Assembly (NCBI GenBank): GCA_020740775.1
Contig: JAHEWK010000017.1
Span: 1,178,001-1,242,000, forward strand
Length of the DNA stretch: 64,000 nucleotides
Source of the DNA: Ilyonectria destructans
Lineage: Eukaryota; Ascomycota; Sordariomycetes; Hypocreales; Nectriaceae
Direction: 5' to 3'
Below are positions 1-11,804 of the stretch, in pieces; the first letter of the stretch is position 1, and each line of letters opens with the position of its first letter. Made by a program: the position numbers and the translations under genes. The notes under the pieces are model-generated. The model saw nothing but the letters and a program-made list of their open reading frames with translations, did no database searches and was not told where the DNA came from.

Positions 1-499
1 ACCAAAGCGGAGAGATGTTCGAGAAGGAAATCGGATGCGGGAATATCAGCCAAGTGCATACCAAGCCGACACCATCAATACTCAAATACAGGGACCTGAA
101 AGCTGGATGAGTCGACCGTCGCCAAGGAGTACGACACCAATACAGGCGCCTCCAAGATCAAGAGGCAAACCGCGAACTTCTCGTGCATCAAGACGGAAAG
201 ATGCCCGGGAAAGAAACTGGCGGCAAAGAAGACAAACCCAACAGCAAAGACCACTGGTTGCTGTTGGGACCCCCCCAGCCAGTTCCCAGTTGCCATCTCA
301 TGCTCCACGACGTCAGAAAAGGAGGTCGCAACAAGCACAGCAAATAAAACCTGTACCAGCGTAACCGCTGATAGCACCAAACCCCACACAGGCTGCAGAA
401 ATAACCGACGCCAGCCAATATCACCCGCACAATGCACTAGGCGTGCAGCAATGTATGAGCATTCCAAGCTTTTTAGATGTAGATTAACCTAGCCAATAA

Positions 500-3400
500 G
501 AACTTGGCGCCAAGCGTAAGGCTGATCAACACGGATAAGAACAAAACAAAAGGCAAAATCGAAGACGGGTTGAGAATAGCAACCTTAAAGAGCAAGCCCA
601 GGCATTCAAGAGAGCAATTAAGCATCTGGAAGATGAATTTACTGAGAACGAGAGAATATCCTACATAAAGGATTGGCGTAAGCCGGTTCCCCGTAAGAGG
701 AATATATCTACAGTCATGGACTTTTATCAAGCATTTTATAACATCGACACCCTACCCATACACACATATATAATATACTATTAGAAGATCAGCACCACAG
801 AGATAAAAGAGCTTAGCTGGGAAGAGTAGACAAATAGCGCAGCGATAAATAGCTGCCTCACGTATTCATATCCAGATTGCTTCCCTGTTGGTAAGGCTAT
901 ACCGAGCTGCAAAAACTGTGCCATAAAGATCCATAAATACAATATGGCACGGGGCGGGAACTTGCATCAAGCACTTGGTTGCAAGCATATATACCCGGAT
1001 GCTCTTAGAGATTTGACTTTGGTTAAGGAGAAGCTGATTGCACTTAACACCTATTTCGGCTTCGTTGCAAGAATCAAAGTAACAAAAAGCACCAAATAGA
1101 GTACAGCATATACACGGCATGTAAAGGGTCATATAACTGTGTTTCCAAACAGTGTTCAAGACTTGGTTACCATAGTACTACCATATCCGCTTCTATAATC
1201 TTTAGAGGATATCCATATATCCTGGCATAGGCCGCAGAGACCAGCCCCCAGCGATCTATCTAAGTTGCTCTCAGTCCGGAGAGGAGCTGTGGAACGGACG
1301 TTGCTTTGGCTAAAAGAATTTAACCCCTACTATCGGCACATCCAAATCGACAAAGCCGAGTTGGATAGTTGGGGAGAGCCGGCGTATAGGGTTCCGAGCC
1401 AGATCTATAATAGAATAGAGAGAGATAAACTATCGGCATGGGAAGAAACGCGAATAGCGCATATTGTGCCCCCGGCAGAATGTGAAATAGATGACGCTGG
1501 GCCCCAGTCACTCGAACAGATTGTGGACGGGCTGGGCAGAGCATATAATGAGAATGATGTAAGTTACGACGAGGATCAGCAGCTCTATGACGAGCGCAGT
1601 CGGGAGGAGCTCGAGTATGAGGGCATGGGAAGCTTTCTTAATGAGATCCTTACATCTGGTATGTTTCAACTGGATACAGCACCGCAAGCAACCGATGCCG
1701 ATAAACTGCAATTTGCTATTGATACAATCAGAGGTGGACACATAAATGCGCAAATACAGCCGCCCAACCAGCCGACTGGGAGTGCGCAGGATTCCCACCT
1801 TCAGCCATACATTCATATTTCAAGAGGCAATGAGTTTGCAGATAGCAATGATCTCTGGCATCTTACAAAAGCATTTCCAATACTATTCCCATTCGGTTTC
1901 GGTGGGCCACGGTGCAAGGAAGAGATGGAATCGGACCTGTGGAAGAACAGTGTCCAGCTCACAGGGCATATCCGTGATAGAGATAGTATTAGAGAGGGTG
2001 GAGAGGGTGGAGAGGATGCGACTTCGCCAACACGTAATCTCGGACTTCACGCATAGATGAAGAAAGTGCTGCAACGATATGGTGGTCGCTTTGCCAATCA
2101 TCCGGCGTTTTCATTCCTAGTGTTCAACATAGAGGTTCAGTCTAGGAATAGAGGAGTAAGTATAGTAAGCGTACGACAGAACGATTTTCCTGAGGTTGAG
2201 AGGATTATTCAGTCGTTAATACTAGAGAGACTGGCGGAAGTGCAAAAGGAGTTAGAGGCTGGCGGGAGCACCTGAGATAAAGATATCAAAAAGCTCCTGC
2301 GATATATCTCATACTTTAGCCACAAACAGGCCATATCGCAGGAGTTGCGGCTAGCCATGTGTAGAAAGATTAAAGCGCTCATCATCAGATACAGTCTACC
2401 GGCGATTTGGTTTACACTGAACCCTAATAACATTATGAACCCGGTAAAGCCACATCTGGCGGCATATCGAAAGGAGGATAAGGCTGCCGCAGAAGCAACC
2501 CTACTTCGGGCCCTTCAGGATAGATATAAGAGAGTGAAGCTGGCGATAACTGACCCCATAAGCTCTGCCATCTTCTTCCACCGCGAAGTAGAGATATTCT
2601 TTAAGCATTACGTCAAGGTTGGGGAGGAATCTGTGTTTGGTCAGATTGGATAGTATTTTGGCGCTGTCGAGACTAACGAACGCAGTGCTCTTTATGTCCA
2701 TGGTTTGCTATAGCTTGAAGGGAACTTGGAGCTCGGACACTTTATTGGTGCTTATAGAAACGGGGAGGATAATAAGAGTGCAGCGATAGAAAGGGAAGGA
2801 ATCCTGAAATATGTTGATTCTGTCTTCACTGAGGTACGTACATTCATATACTGATATAACCGAAAGCCAATATGGGGTCGGAAGCTGAACTATTATCCAG
2901 GACCTGGATGAATCTGCTGCCTTTAGCGAGGAGAGTGAGACTAGAGTGGTTTACGACAATATATCCTACCTGATGACCGATGCAGGGCGCTTCTCTGAAC
3001 AGTTTGACGATGAAGCCTACTTTTGCGCGGGCAGGGTCCAGATGTACATCCATACCGCAACTTATATCAAATACTCTCATAATAAGGAGGGGGATAAAAA
3101 GCCCATATGTCGGTTCTATGCGCCTTGGAAGCTCTTTATAAAAAGCGAATTCGGTGCGGATGGTATACTTTGGCTCCAACGCTTATATCCCATAATCAAC
3201 CGATGGAATAAGCCAATGGCGGTCGGGCTGCAGCACAATCACGATATCTCCTTTATCGGAACCTAAAGTAAGATAATAGCGCTGATATACTATTTGACAA
3301 ACTACGCCGCAAAGATCCAAGATCCAATCTGGAAGAGAGTGGCTATAGCAGCAGAGCTCTTTCCGAGTATCAGCACAACCAGCGCCGTCGGGCTAGGTGT

Positions 3401-4203
3401 AATAACTGCAAACTACAAAGCCAAGGCAAATCTAAATCGCCAGTATTTAATGAGAATCGCAAATAGAATATTCACCAAGAGGCCATTATCGCAGGTGGAG
3501 GTAATTACGCACTTCTTGAATTACCCAAGTGAGTTCTTGAGTACCAAATAATAGTCATATGTGAATATGACAATAATATACTGGGCAATACTCTGACGCT
3601 GGCAGTATCTCCAGCGATACAGTAGCACTTTAGGTGATGACGATGATCGACCTATTGAGAACATAGGTGGCAACAGCAACGGCAACGATGCGGAAGCCAG
3701 CGCGGAGAGGGTCTTAATGGGAAGCAATAGCAAGAAGCTACTATATATTAAAGCCTACCACCACCGTGGAGAGGTGCTGCAGATATTATGCTTCTATAAC
3801 TACGTGTCGCTTGTTACATTACAAAAGAGGATAGATTCATCTTCTAAGGAGTTGGTGAAGATAGAATTTGAAAGGAACTGGAAGCCGGGAAGGGACTGGG
3901 TGCAGGTTCTAAGACCCCCGGAGAAGTATACAGTACCATATATCAACGGCTTTCTCGATATAGACTTTAATATTGACATAAATACAGACAGATACTGCAG
4001 GTAAGCACAAGCTATGTAACAGTATAGATAAACAAAGAGCATATACTGATATGAGTATTAGAGCTGCAGTATAGCACCTTATACTCTTCGTACTATGGGA
4101 GAAATTTATTACAGCAGTGTCTGGTGATATCAACGAAATCTGGGAGTACTGGAGATAGCAACTGCCCAAAAGACTCCAGACTATCGCAGGCAATATCCAG
4201 CTC
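500..4203 (+). pseudogene. Helitron Rep/DUF6570 region, broken by stops
   Basis: The translation gives recognisable Helitron blocks in order: a segment with 'YPDCFPVGKAIPSC' and 'RHVKGHITVFPNSVQDLV' before 1200, 'LLSVRRGAVERTLLWLK' at about 1268, 'KAFPILFPFGFGGPR' at about 1868, 'GRFANHPAFSFLVFN' at about 2083, 'WFTLNPNNIMNP' at about 2409, and 'MAVGLQHNHDISFIGT' near 3218. The nuclease motif at 2693-2713 reads Tyr-Val-His-Gly-Leu-Leu-stop, where the family has His-x-His-Gly-Leu-Leu-Trp. The first metal-binding His is therefore Tyr (TAT) and the Trp is TAG. Another in-frame TAG lies at 2651-2653. These changes fit C-to-T / G-to-A decay such as RIP. No functional nuclease can be made. Confidence 0.8.
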
Positions 4204-6489
4204 TTGAAGCGATCAGCGGAAGATACACGGCGAGACGCAAAGCAGTGGGCGGCTGCGGGGGACAACGCCATTTTGGATGATATTGACGCTATGGGGTATA
4301 ATCTCCAAGATCCTACAGGCCCAGTAAAAGTATATCGCCCAGACCAACTTGGCCAGCTTGGCCGATTGATTGAGACAGTACGAGGTGCTACAGCCCCCAA
4401 CCAGGCGACCGCTGGTTCGGAGCATCTTTTGCAGATGCTAGATCAGCTCCGCGAAGCCCAAGCAGATATCCCCGACTTTGCGGATGATGTCGAGACTGTC
4501 GCTTCCGCAGAGAACCCAGCGCAGTACCAGCCAACTATTGTAACCAAGAGCGAGCTCCCAACGCAACGTCAGCTTAGAGGAATTAAGAGCAAGCAGGATC
4601 AAGCTGACAAGGAAATTGTGAAAAGAATCCAAGGCTCTGATGGAGTTCAGATTACGCAGAACACAGCTGCCGGCGCAGAAGCATCACTGAACCATACCTT
4701 CGCGGGCGCGGGAGAAGATATTACAGAAATGTCAGAACCAGACACCCGGAACACTCAGAGACCCAGTGCCAGGGTCGCCTTTGGACCGTCGACAACATTC
4801 CTCCAAGCCGGTCGGGAGATTGCAAAGAGGTTCACCTTGAACGAGCGGCAGGAAATCGCCTTCCTTTTAGTGTGTCGCCATCTCGATACCATCCCGGATG
4901 AAGATAACAGCGATAATTTTGAGAGCAGTAATGTCGAGAACAATGATAACGCACAACTATGCGTGTTCCTGGGTGGGGAGGGCGGCACCGGGAAGTCCAG
5001 GGTCATCGAGGCGTTGGCGGAATTGTTCGCTAGCAAAGACATATCGCACAGGCTGCTTATGACGGCGACATCGGGGGCCGCAGCAGCGCGGATCAACGGC
5101 GTGACCATTCACTCCGCCTGTGGGATGCAACCCAACGCATCCGGCAGCAATGCCGACGATGGCAGCACGGTAACCTACGTGGACGGTGATGCTCGAAGAA
5201 GATGGAGAGAAAAGTGGCTGCTCATCATTGACGAGGTGAGCATGCTGGGCCTCCAGACGCTCTCCGACATCAACAAGCGACTTTGCGCCTCCCGGGGATC
5301 GGATCAAGATTTTGGCGACATCCCAGTGGTGCTACTATCGGGAGATTTCCACCAGTTCCGCCCAGTGCAAAACAAGTCGCTATTGACGCCATGGTCCGCC
5401 CTCAGGATTGCGGACGAAATGAGGGCGCACGCACTCTGGGCTCGATTTACCACCGTCGTCATGCTCACCGAACAGGTACGCGCAGCGGGGGACCCGGAGC
5501 TGCAGCGGCTGCTGACTCGGATCCGGCAGGGGCAGCAAGACGAGTCCGACATGGAGCTTCTTAATAGCCGGTGCTTTCAGGAAGGCCGAGCCATACCATG
5601 GAGCAAGGGCATCACAGTAGTTACACCGCTCAATAGCACCAGGTGGTGCCTGAACATGGATGCCGTTTTGGCCTTCCAGAGGAACGAACAGAAGCCAGTC
5701 CAGATATTTCTATCCGAGCACCGTTGGGGCAAACCCAATACATTGCCGGTAACGGAGGAAGAAGCTACGCTTATGGCCAGCGTCGGGGATGACAGTAAGA
5801 TCTGTGTGCCGGCCACATTCATGTTCGTGCCTGGTATGCCGGTTGTGGTGACCATGAATATAAACCCAGGCCTCAAGCTCGTGAATGGCGCCAAGTACAC
5901 AGCGCTAGAAGTTATACCAGACAGCAAAAGATTCCCAGGCTATCAACTCGCCCCGAACATCATCCTCCACTTTGGACCACCTGCCGGCATCATCCTGTCG
6001 TCCGAGTCAACCAAGAAGTTCGAATTTGATGAAATGCCACCAGGCACAATCCTGCTTACTCCAACGAGTGCCCAAATACCAATCGAAAAGAAGAAGAGGG
6101 TCAAGAAGAGGCCTTGGCAGAGGCATAATGTGAGCCGGCGAGGACTTCCCTGCACTGCGGCATTCGCATGCACCGATTACAAAATCCAAGGCGAAACCCT
6201 CCTCCAGATTGCGCTGGAGCTGCGAGGAACCGGGACAAAGCTGAATACCAAGACTGGACAACTCGAGCCACGAAAGTGCGATCCATATAGCCTGTATGTG
6301 CAGCTATCGCGGTGCACATCGCTGGATGGTATTATATTGCTGTCAAAGGCGCGTGTGAAGGATATAGTCGGGAATAAAATACCACAGGAAATGTTTGATG
6401 GCGAGGCTAGGCTGGAGCAATTGTGTGGGGGAACATTAAACGAGGCCCGGTTATCATTATTGCACCCAACCGCACACTACGAGCAATAA
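4204..6489 (+). CDS. Helitron PIF1-like helicase domain (open, 761 codons)
   Basis: SF1 helicase part of the Helitron protein. Walker A is GGEGGTGKSR at residue about 257 of this open frame. Walker B is IIDEVSM at about 341. Later motifs include SGDFHQFRPV (about 380), the UvrD/PIF1 C-terminal part with 'VPGMPVVVTMNINPG', and the final 'YVQLSRCTSLDGI' block at about 697. The frame is open upstream to a TTG-like position only, so this is not a free-standing gene; it is the C-terminal half of the Rep-helicase polyprotein. It ends at a stop at 6487-6489. Its lack of stops over 2.3 kb, next to a heavily broken Rep half, is unusual. It could still be expressed as a separate protein, but no promoter evidence was seen. 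Confidence 0.85.
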   Translation: MKRSAEDTRRDAKQWAAAGDNAILDDIDAMGYNLQDPTGPVKVYRPDQLGQLGRLIETVRGATAPNQATAGSEHLLQMLDQLREAQADIPDFADDVETVASAENPAQYQPTIVTKSELPTQRQLRGIKSKQDQADKEIVKRIQGSDGVQITQNTAAGAEASLNHTFAGAGEDITEMSEPDTRNTQRPSARVAFGPSTTFLQAGREIAKRFTLNERQEIAFLLVCRHLDTIPDEDNSDNFESSNVENNDNAQLCVFLGGEGGTGKSRVIEALAELFASKDISHRLLMTATSGAAAARINGVTIHSACGMQPNASGSNADDGSTVTYVDGDARRRWREKWLLIIDEVSMLGLQTLSDINKRLCASRGSDQDFGDIPVVLLSGDFHQFRPVQNKSLLTPWSALRIADEMRAHALWARFTTVVMLTEQVRAAGDPELQRLLTRIRQGQQDESDMELLNSRCFQEGRAIPWSKGITVVTPLNSTRWCLNMDAVLAFQRNEQKPVQIFLSEHRWGKPNTLPVTEEEATLMASVGDDSKICVPATFMFVPGMPVVVTMNINPGLKLVNGAKYTALEVIPDSKRFPGYQLAPNIILHFGPPAGIILSSESTKKFEFDEMPPGTILLTPTSAQIPIEKKKRVKKRPWQRHNVSRRGLPCTAAFACTDYKIQGETLLQIALELRGTGTKLNTKTGQLEPRKCDPYSLYVQLSRCTSLDGIILLSKARVKDIVGNKIPQEMFDGEARLEQLCGGTLNEARLSLLHPTAHYEQ

Positions 6490-7084
6490 TATAGTTTATA
6501 ATTTAGATAGCGAATCCAAGGAACAGTCAAGTATGTATTGATAGATGATGGGTGTTTTGTTCCGATTCCATTGCCCCCGTCGTTCTGGCTCTTTTACGCA
6601 GGGATGATGATGTACCCCGCCCGGAACGTCCGGTTCGCGTTCGATGACGATGATGACGCCTGACGCGGGGTTCGCAGCACCAGACATCCACCAAAGACCC
6701 AAAATCTCCGCCAAGTTGCTACCAGGTATTCCAAAAAGGAGATCAATAATGAGATTTCTATTAAAAATCCGATCTAATGTAATAGATTTCATCTAACTCA
6801 AGCAGAAGCAAGAACCTCACAAAATGCACACGAGAAGAGCAACGACATTATTATAAATTAAGAGCTCACGTGAATCTCACGTGATTCTTAGCAGAAAATC
6901 CCCAGCCAATGAAGACGTCTTTTCACTCGGGGGGAGGATTAGAACCATTAGAGGGACCCGGGTGTGTATTAATCCGGGCCAACCAGAGGTGCAGTTGCGC
7001 TTCCGAATCGGGTAATCGGGATTTTGGGGGGGTGAAAAATCCCAGAGCTTAAGAAGACCTTTCGTACCGAAAGGCACTCCGTAA
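6490..7084. other. Non-coding stretch 3' of the Helitron
   Basis: No gene recognised. A small inverted repeat (CCGG, 5-nt loop, CCGG) lies at 6621-6633, inside a CCCCGC...GCGGGG pair (6615-6620 and 6665-6670). This could be the remnant of a Helitron 3' hairpin, but no CTRR terminus follows at the right distance. Confidence 0.4.
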
Positions 7085-7180
7085 GTTGAAAGGGAAGCGC
7101 TTATGACCAGACTTGGGCTTGGTTGATCATCCAGGGTTCTCCCTGGTGCACTCTTCCAGCCCAGGCCAGCATCAGTTCGC
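7085..7180 (+). rRNA. Fragment of nuclear LSU (25S/28S) rRNA, D1/D2 region
   Basis: The sense strand reads TTGAAAGGGAAGCGCTTATG, then ACCAGACTTG, GATCATCCAGGGTTCTCCCT, GGTGCACTC and CCAGGCCAGCATCAGTT. These are the hallmark words of the fungal LSU D1/D2 boundary, in the right order and spacing. Identity stops abruptly on both sides: the upstream 'cacgtgaaattg' and the downstream D2 stem are absent. It is a 96-bp orphan piece of an rRNA gene, not a working one. It lies about 600 bp beyond the Helitron helicase, so capture by a mobile element or a filler insertion at a break are possible origins. Confidence 0.85.
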
Positions 7181-7481
7181 TAAGTTAAAATACTACGTCA
7201 CCCCATGCACATTGGAGCGGCGATGGGGTGCATGGGGTAGCCTCAGCCGAAGGCTGTGTGTCCGCGGGCCGGGAAGCTATTACTACTACTGCATTATCTA
7301 CGTACTGATCCATTGCCATGGCCATTCTTGGTATTATGTGACATGTACGGATTCCGTGTGAGCACCTGTCGTTTCCTAAGCTCCTGATCCCTCATCTTCA
7401 TCTTCATGCCATCCGGGGGAGACCCGTAGACCAGGTGATTACGATCAAATGGTGCATCCAACATCAGACCCTCGTGCGTTT

Positions 7482-9035
7482 TCACGTGAGAGACAGCCAC
7501 GTAGCTTCATCGTCACCCTCGTCTTCGTCACTGCGGGTTCTGCGTGCCAACTTATCATCTGTGCTTCTCATAGTGGTATCCGACACAGTACAGAAGAGTA
7601 TAGAGCCAGTGACATCGAACATGCAAACCAACGCTCCCGCCTGCAGACGTTTGCACTGCATCCACCAGTCTCTCCGTTTCTTGGAGATGAGTTTCTGCAC
7701 GGCAGGAAGCTGGTTGCAGCGAACCATCTCCAGCCCCCCAGCTCTGTTCAGCTTCACGTCGAGGGTTGTCGCAGAGTCGTACGTGTAGGTTCTCATACTG
7801 TTCCTGGATCGGTGAGCCGCTCTTTCTGTTGGGTTGCGAGCGTACTCGAGCATCTCTCGGACCGAGTCTCGGAGTTGTCCAACCGTGTCTTCCCTGACGA
7901 GACGGAACTCCCTGTCGAGTCTCCCGCGAATGCCCTTGATATGTCACTCAGAAGGGTTATTAGTCGGCAGGTACTCTCCCCGCGGTGACACAATCTCCTC
8001 GTACGTCGGCATGATCTTGATGTTTGTGATATCCGTATCGTTATTGTTGTGGCGTCGACCATCGGCAGATAAACGACCCGGGAGGTCTCGCCTAAGCACA
8101 AACGTCTCTCGAGTGACAGGAATTTGAGGTCTACTCTGCAGATGCGGTATGTTGTCTCCCACTTCTTGTCGCTGCTGCAAGTACTCGAGGTACTTGGACG
8201 CCTGGAGGCGGGAGAAGTCTGCCTCGGAGCTCGATGGTCGCTTTATGACTTCGACAAACTGCGAAATCAACACTGGAAACTCAGGCCCCATGGCGGCAGT
8301 ACTGTTGCAATCGACCACCTTCGAAAGCACAGCCAAAGACAGCTCCATAGCTTCCATTTGGGCCAATGCAGTTGACAATCCAGTAGGCCACGATTGAACC
8401 AGTTGAGCGATGTACCGGAAGATTCGTTGCATACGGGAGCCACCAACGCCATGCAGGAAGTTGAAGATCATGGCGACCTGCTGCTCCAGGACGGCAGAAT
8501 CGACCACGAAAGTATGAGTGACGAGGGAGAAAAGTGGTTTGACCTCTGTTTTCCACAAGTCAAGTCTGAGCACGTCGCTTGTGGCAGCAGGGATGTGTCG
8601 ATCCGACACAGCCTTGATGACGCCCAAGCCAGCTTCAGTAGCAAGAAGCTCGACTGCATCCTGAGCCGCTCCCACATCGCCGTCCATCAGCTCTAGACCA
8701 AGGCCGAAGACGCGACTCACTTCAGAATCAGACAGCTGAACATGCGACGAGCCTCGATCCAGAAGCCGCTTCCACTCGCCCAGCTTCCCATCGCGAGGAA
8801 GTCGCGGCTCGATGCTGAGTGGCATATCATACCTGCCATTTCGTGTCTCGGTAACATCGTGGGAGTATCTGCACCGGCTTCCGAACGTGCAGCTCCCACG
8901 ACGCTGAAAGTGGAAGCAAGGCTTCAGGGAGTCGTCCGAAATGATGCGGCCTGATCCACGTCGTCTTGAGACGCTATCAGTAACAGCCATGACGATAAGT
9001 CTAACTTTAGATTGGAATGAAGACTTACCTTCCAT
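7482..9035 (-). pseudogene. N-terminal fragment of a CCCH/NFX1-type (ZNFX1-like) helicase
   Basis: The minus-strand frame begins with a CCCH zinc finger (C-x8-C-x5-C-x3-H: CFHFQRRGSC...CRYSHD) about residue 40 of the frame. A helical region follows, then the blocks 'LRRDLPGRLSADGRRHNN' and 'IMPTYEEIVSPRGEYLPT' that I associate with the N-terminal part of large fungal NFX1-type zinc-finger helicases (normally close to 2000 aa). One in-frame TGA at 7944-7946 stands where the family has Trp (Ser-Glu-stop-His-Ile). The same frame then continues with 'GIRGRLDREFRLVREDTVGQ' and on to 7482, so the stop is a point lesion (TGG to TGA). Homology ends near 7482; the helicase core and NFX1 fingers are absent. 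A GTAAGT just after codon 3 (9027-9032) could be a 5' splice site, with ATG 8990 an alternative start. ZNFX1 relatives act in small-RNA silencing. Confidence 0.75.
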
Positions 9036-11185
9036 TAAAAGCCATTCTCAGCTATCTCATCTTTCTTTCTGGCTTGGTTGTATTGCTGGCGGAATTTCCG
9101 TCCTTCTCGTCCGCGTTTTTGATGAATCAAGACGGTGGGGAGGGGTGCGGAAACGAACGAGAGATGGGAGATGTGGGCACCCATTTTAACCAGCACAATT
9201 TACGAATGAACTCCTGAGGCAGCGAGCGTGAAGAAAACAAAGAAAAAGTCAGGCGGCCAATTATATTTCGTTGGTGATGTTCAGATGGAAGCGTCATGCT
9301 GCAGCCAACCGTGTCGTTGGAGGACCTCCTGCAGTTTGCTTGTAGAAGCCTCAGGTGTTGATGCCTGCCAGTGGCCCTTTCGCGAGCATTGTGCAGCGGC
9401 GCTGGAGATCGATACATCCATCAGCTACCACCAAAATTGCTGGTCTGTGCAAATCATTTCCGCCACTTAACCACCACTAGCCTAATGCAGTCACACTTTA
9501 ACAGCAGGAAACAAGTGCTGATTGGTCTAGCTGTCCATTTGCGCACATCATTGGTGGATATTACGTGCATCTTCTGAAGTGATGCTTTCAGCCACCGTGC
9601 TCATGAAGAAGTGCCCCATTTGCCTCCCGGTCAGTTCAGTTCCGCTGTTGTCGAGCTGTGCGACAACCCGAAAGCAAGCTATACCGAAACGGCAACTGGC
9701 ATAGCAAATAAATTTGTGATGACCGTCAGCCTGGGCAATTGTCTTCATCAAAGCAACCAGGGTTGAACTATGTCACAGTCGTTGCTCCCGAGAACAATCG
9801 ATACTTAGCGCCATGTGTTCTCAGGCGTCACGGGAGACAGCAATACGAAACAGACTCATATGTAATTAGAATATCGACCCACGTTGTTTCCTTTCTCGCC
9901 CACTATCCTGAGTGTCAGGCGAATAGGTCCGAAAGGTCAGATAGGATGGTTTCTGTCACATGTCAGGATATCGGATTTATTCGGCTACTACGGCAGTGAA
10001 GCTTTTCCTTGATCATCATAGGTGTCCATCGCCACCTGCCACGCCACCAGCCACCAACCTAGCTTTTCCTCCAATTAGGTCAATAGCTAGATGAAGTCAA
10101 AGACCCCGAGGCATCCGGAGTGTCTTGGCTGTCTGAGGTCATCTAAGGTGATCATCATTTGTCACATCCAGTATATAGGCCTCAGTTGCACTACGCATTA
10201 GCGGAGTGTTCATTCCACTTTTGGCGTAGCAGTCAATGCGACATCATTCCAGGTCAACATCATTCCCTTCGTCTATAAGACTGACCCAAAGACCCTCATT
10301 AGATAGAAAAAAATACCAAGAGATTCTATCGTCCTCAAGCTGTATCAACCAATCCATCCTGTCTGATACTGAGTAGTCGTTGCTTTAACCTGAGCCAGTC
10401 CGGAGCCTTGGCTAAGCCGATAACAGAGGTGGGTTTCCGTCTTATGTTTTAGCTCCTAGGAATTAATAAATAAGCTGTGAGGTGAGGTGAGTGGAAGTTA
10501 AGAAACAAACACCTCAGAGTTCGAGTTTAACACATATCCGTGATCGAGTTTGTCGCAACCGATAAACGAAATTTATTTTCTCCTTCTATAGAAAGAAGCC
10601 TACCTCAATGTCGCGTTAGTGGCGATAAAGGTCCTGTCATAGTTGCAAACCCTCTATGGATTAGCTTGCTGTGATATACCGTTTAGTATCTCAGCAATCT
10701 CTGGATTAATGATGGATCCGTTACGGTCAATTTGATCAAATGGATAGTGTTCAAAGCAGTGATGATGTTGATGATTGCTTGTGCCGGTCATCCGGACCGG
10801 CCGGAAGAGGGGTTATCGGACCCCCGTTCTGACTAAGATCAGGATATCAATCTATCAGAGGTTTCGTAATACAGGGTCATCTTCCAACAATTAATAAAAA
10901 AGAAAGATCAGAGATCAATTTCCTAGTTTTAGGAATTCACGATCGTTCATATTCCATAAGCCAATTCTAGGAAAAGGAAGTTTTACAAGGCGGAGCATAA
11001 AGCGACACACAACTATGCAGATGTCAAGCACTTTACTGTTTAACATGAAGACAATCCAGACTTACAGTCCACTCATGTCGAAAATGTCGATAACGATGCA
11101 TCTAGACGAACCTTGAAGGTGACAACAACCGAACCCACCAATGAACCCGCCCCTCTTTCGATTTTTTCACCCCTTCGGCATTCCT
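9036..11185. other. Non-coding, gene-poor stretch
   Basis: Only short open frames without recognisable motifs are present. The stretch at 9990-10430 has the look of a decayed LTR (see the motif at 10271-10322). The rest is AT-rich DNA in which I see no gene, tRNA or rRNA. Confidence 0.5.
10271..10322 (+). repeat. LTR-promoter-like motif, copy A
   Basis: The string from CTATAAGACTGACCC through TCATTAGATAGAAAA to CAAGAG resembles 52006-52054 (CTATAAAAGACTGGCCC ... TCATTAGATAGAAAA ... CAAGAG). A TATA-like word followed by a conserved downstream segment is typical of an LTR U3/R border. I could not find ends or target duplications, so the element type stays open. Confidence 0.4.
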
Positions 11186-11300
11186 CACAGATACAGCCAG
11201 GGTTGAAAGCCACTCCACTCAATCCGCGTAGTGGATCCACTCATGGATTCCACTGTCCACTCCACTGGCAAAATCCCAGTGGATTAGAAGTGGGGGGCAG
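11186..11300 (+). repeat. hAT-type element end with CCACTCC subterminal motifs
   Basis: The sequence CAGGGTTGAAAGCCACTCC is followed by repeated CCACTCCACT and AGTGGA words in both orientations. This closely resembles the left end of the hAT element at 34849 (CAAGGGTCGGAACCACT ... CCACTCCACTT ... AGTGGAGTGG). It is probably a solo end or a short non-autonomous copy of the same family. No transposase is attached. Confidence 0.55.
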
Positions 11301-11547
11301 TTAAGGGCGCCCATATATTTTGGCAGAATGCCTCTAACAGAGACTGATGTGCCCTTACATTCCTGCAATGTTGTTACTCTATGTCAAAAATACCATGAAG
11401 CTTCTGAACAGCGCAGTTTTAGAATGCATACAATACAGGGAATACTATTGAAGTGTCCTGGGCTTTCTCATTGGGGCGATATTAGTCTCGATAGGTATAC
11501 TTAAGATTTGCTTCTTAAGTACCATATCATCCTGAGTGCTGTCAATA

Positions 11548-11765
11548 GCAGGGTTGGACATCTTACGAACGGTAATCGAATCGATAGATTCATCCGATGC
11601 CAAGTCTTACGAATGTCGAATCGAATTTCTTGGCATTCGATTCGCATCGAATCAAATGGGCGCACTCCATTCAACATGCGAATCGAACATGCCACATTTC
11701 ATTCGACATCGCATCGAACGACGCTAAGCATTCGATCGATTTTCGATCGATTCGGTCTAACAGGG
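11548..11765 (+). repeat. hAT-like end with clustered TTCGATTCG motifs
   Basis: It starts with CAGGGTTGGACATCTTACGA, a hAT-style terminus. About ten copies of TCGAATCG / CGATTCGA-like words follow in both orientations up to about 11755. Clusters of short subterminal motifs specific to each family are common in hAT elements. No coding capacity was found and the far end is not clear. Confidence 0.5.
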
Positions 11766-11804
11766 CTCCCGATTGCAAAAACACGTCAGGGGCCTAAATT
11801 TTAG

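Larger units (their letters stand above)
1..6489 (+). mobile_element. Helitron (RepHel type), decayed; left end outside or unrecognised
   Basis: One long plus-strand coding path can be followed through several frames and stops. It holds a basic N-terminal part (about 35-364), a DUF6570-like region (about 580-2050), a Helitron_like_N/Rep region (about 2057-4000) and a PIF1-type helicase (4204-6489). Rolling-circle transposons of this kind encode a HUH nuclease fused to a 5'-3' helicase. I could not place the usual 5'-TC or the 3'-CTRR end with its hairpin, so the borders are not defined. The Rep half is AT-rich with many in-frame stops while the helicase half is GC-richer and fully open. The copy cannot be autonomous as it stands. 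Confidence 0.85.

Noticed and set aside
6880..7400. Larger rRNA unit or group I intron around the LSU fragment
   Set aside because: LSU words stop sharply at about 7085 and 7180. No conserved intron core pairing segments were seen on either side.
10766..10889. TGTTG...CAACA bounded segment as a small LTR
   Set aside because: Only 124 bp, no target duplication (GATGA left, ATTAA right), no second copy seen. The terminal match is probably chance.
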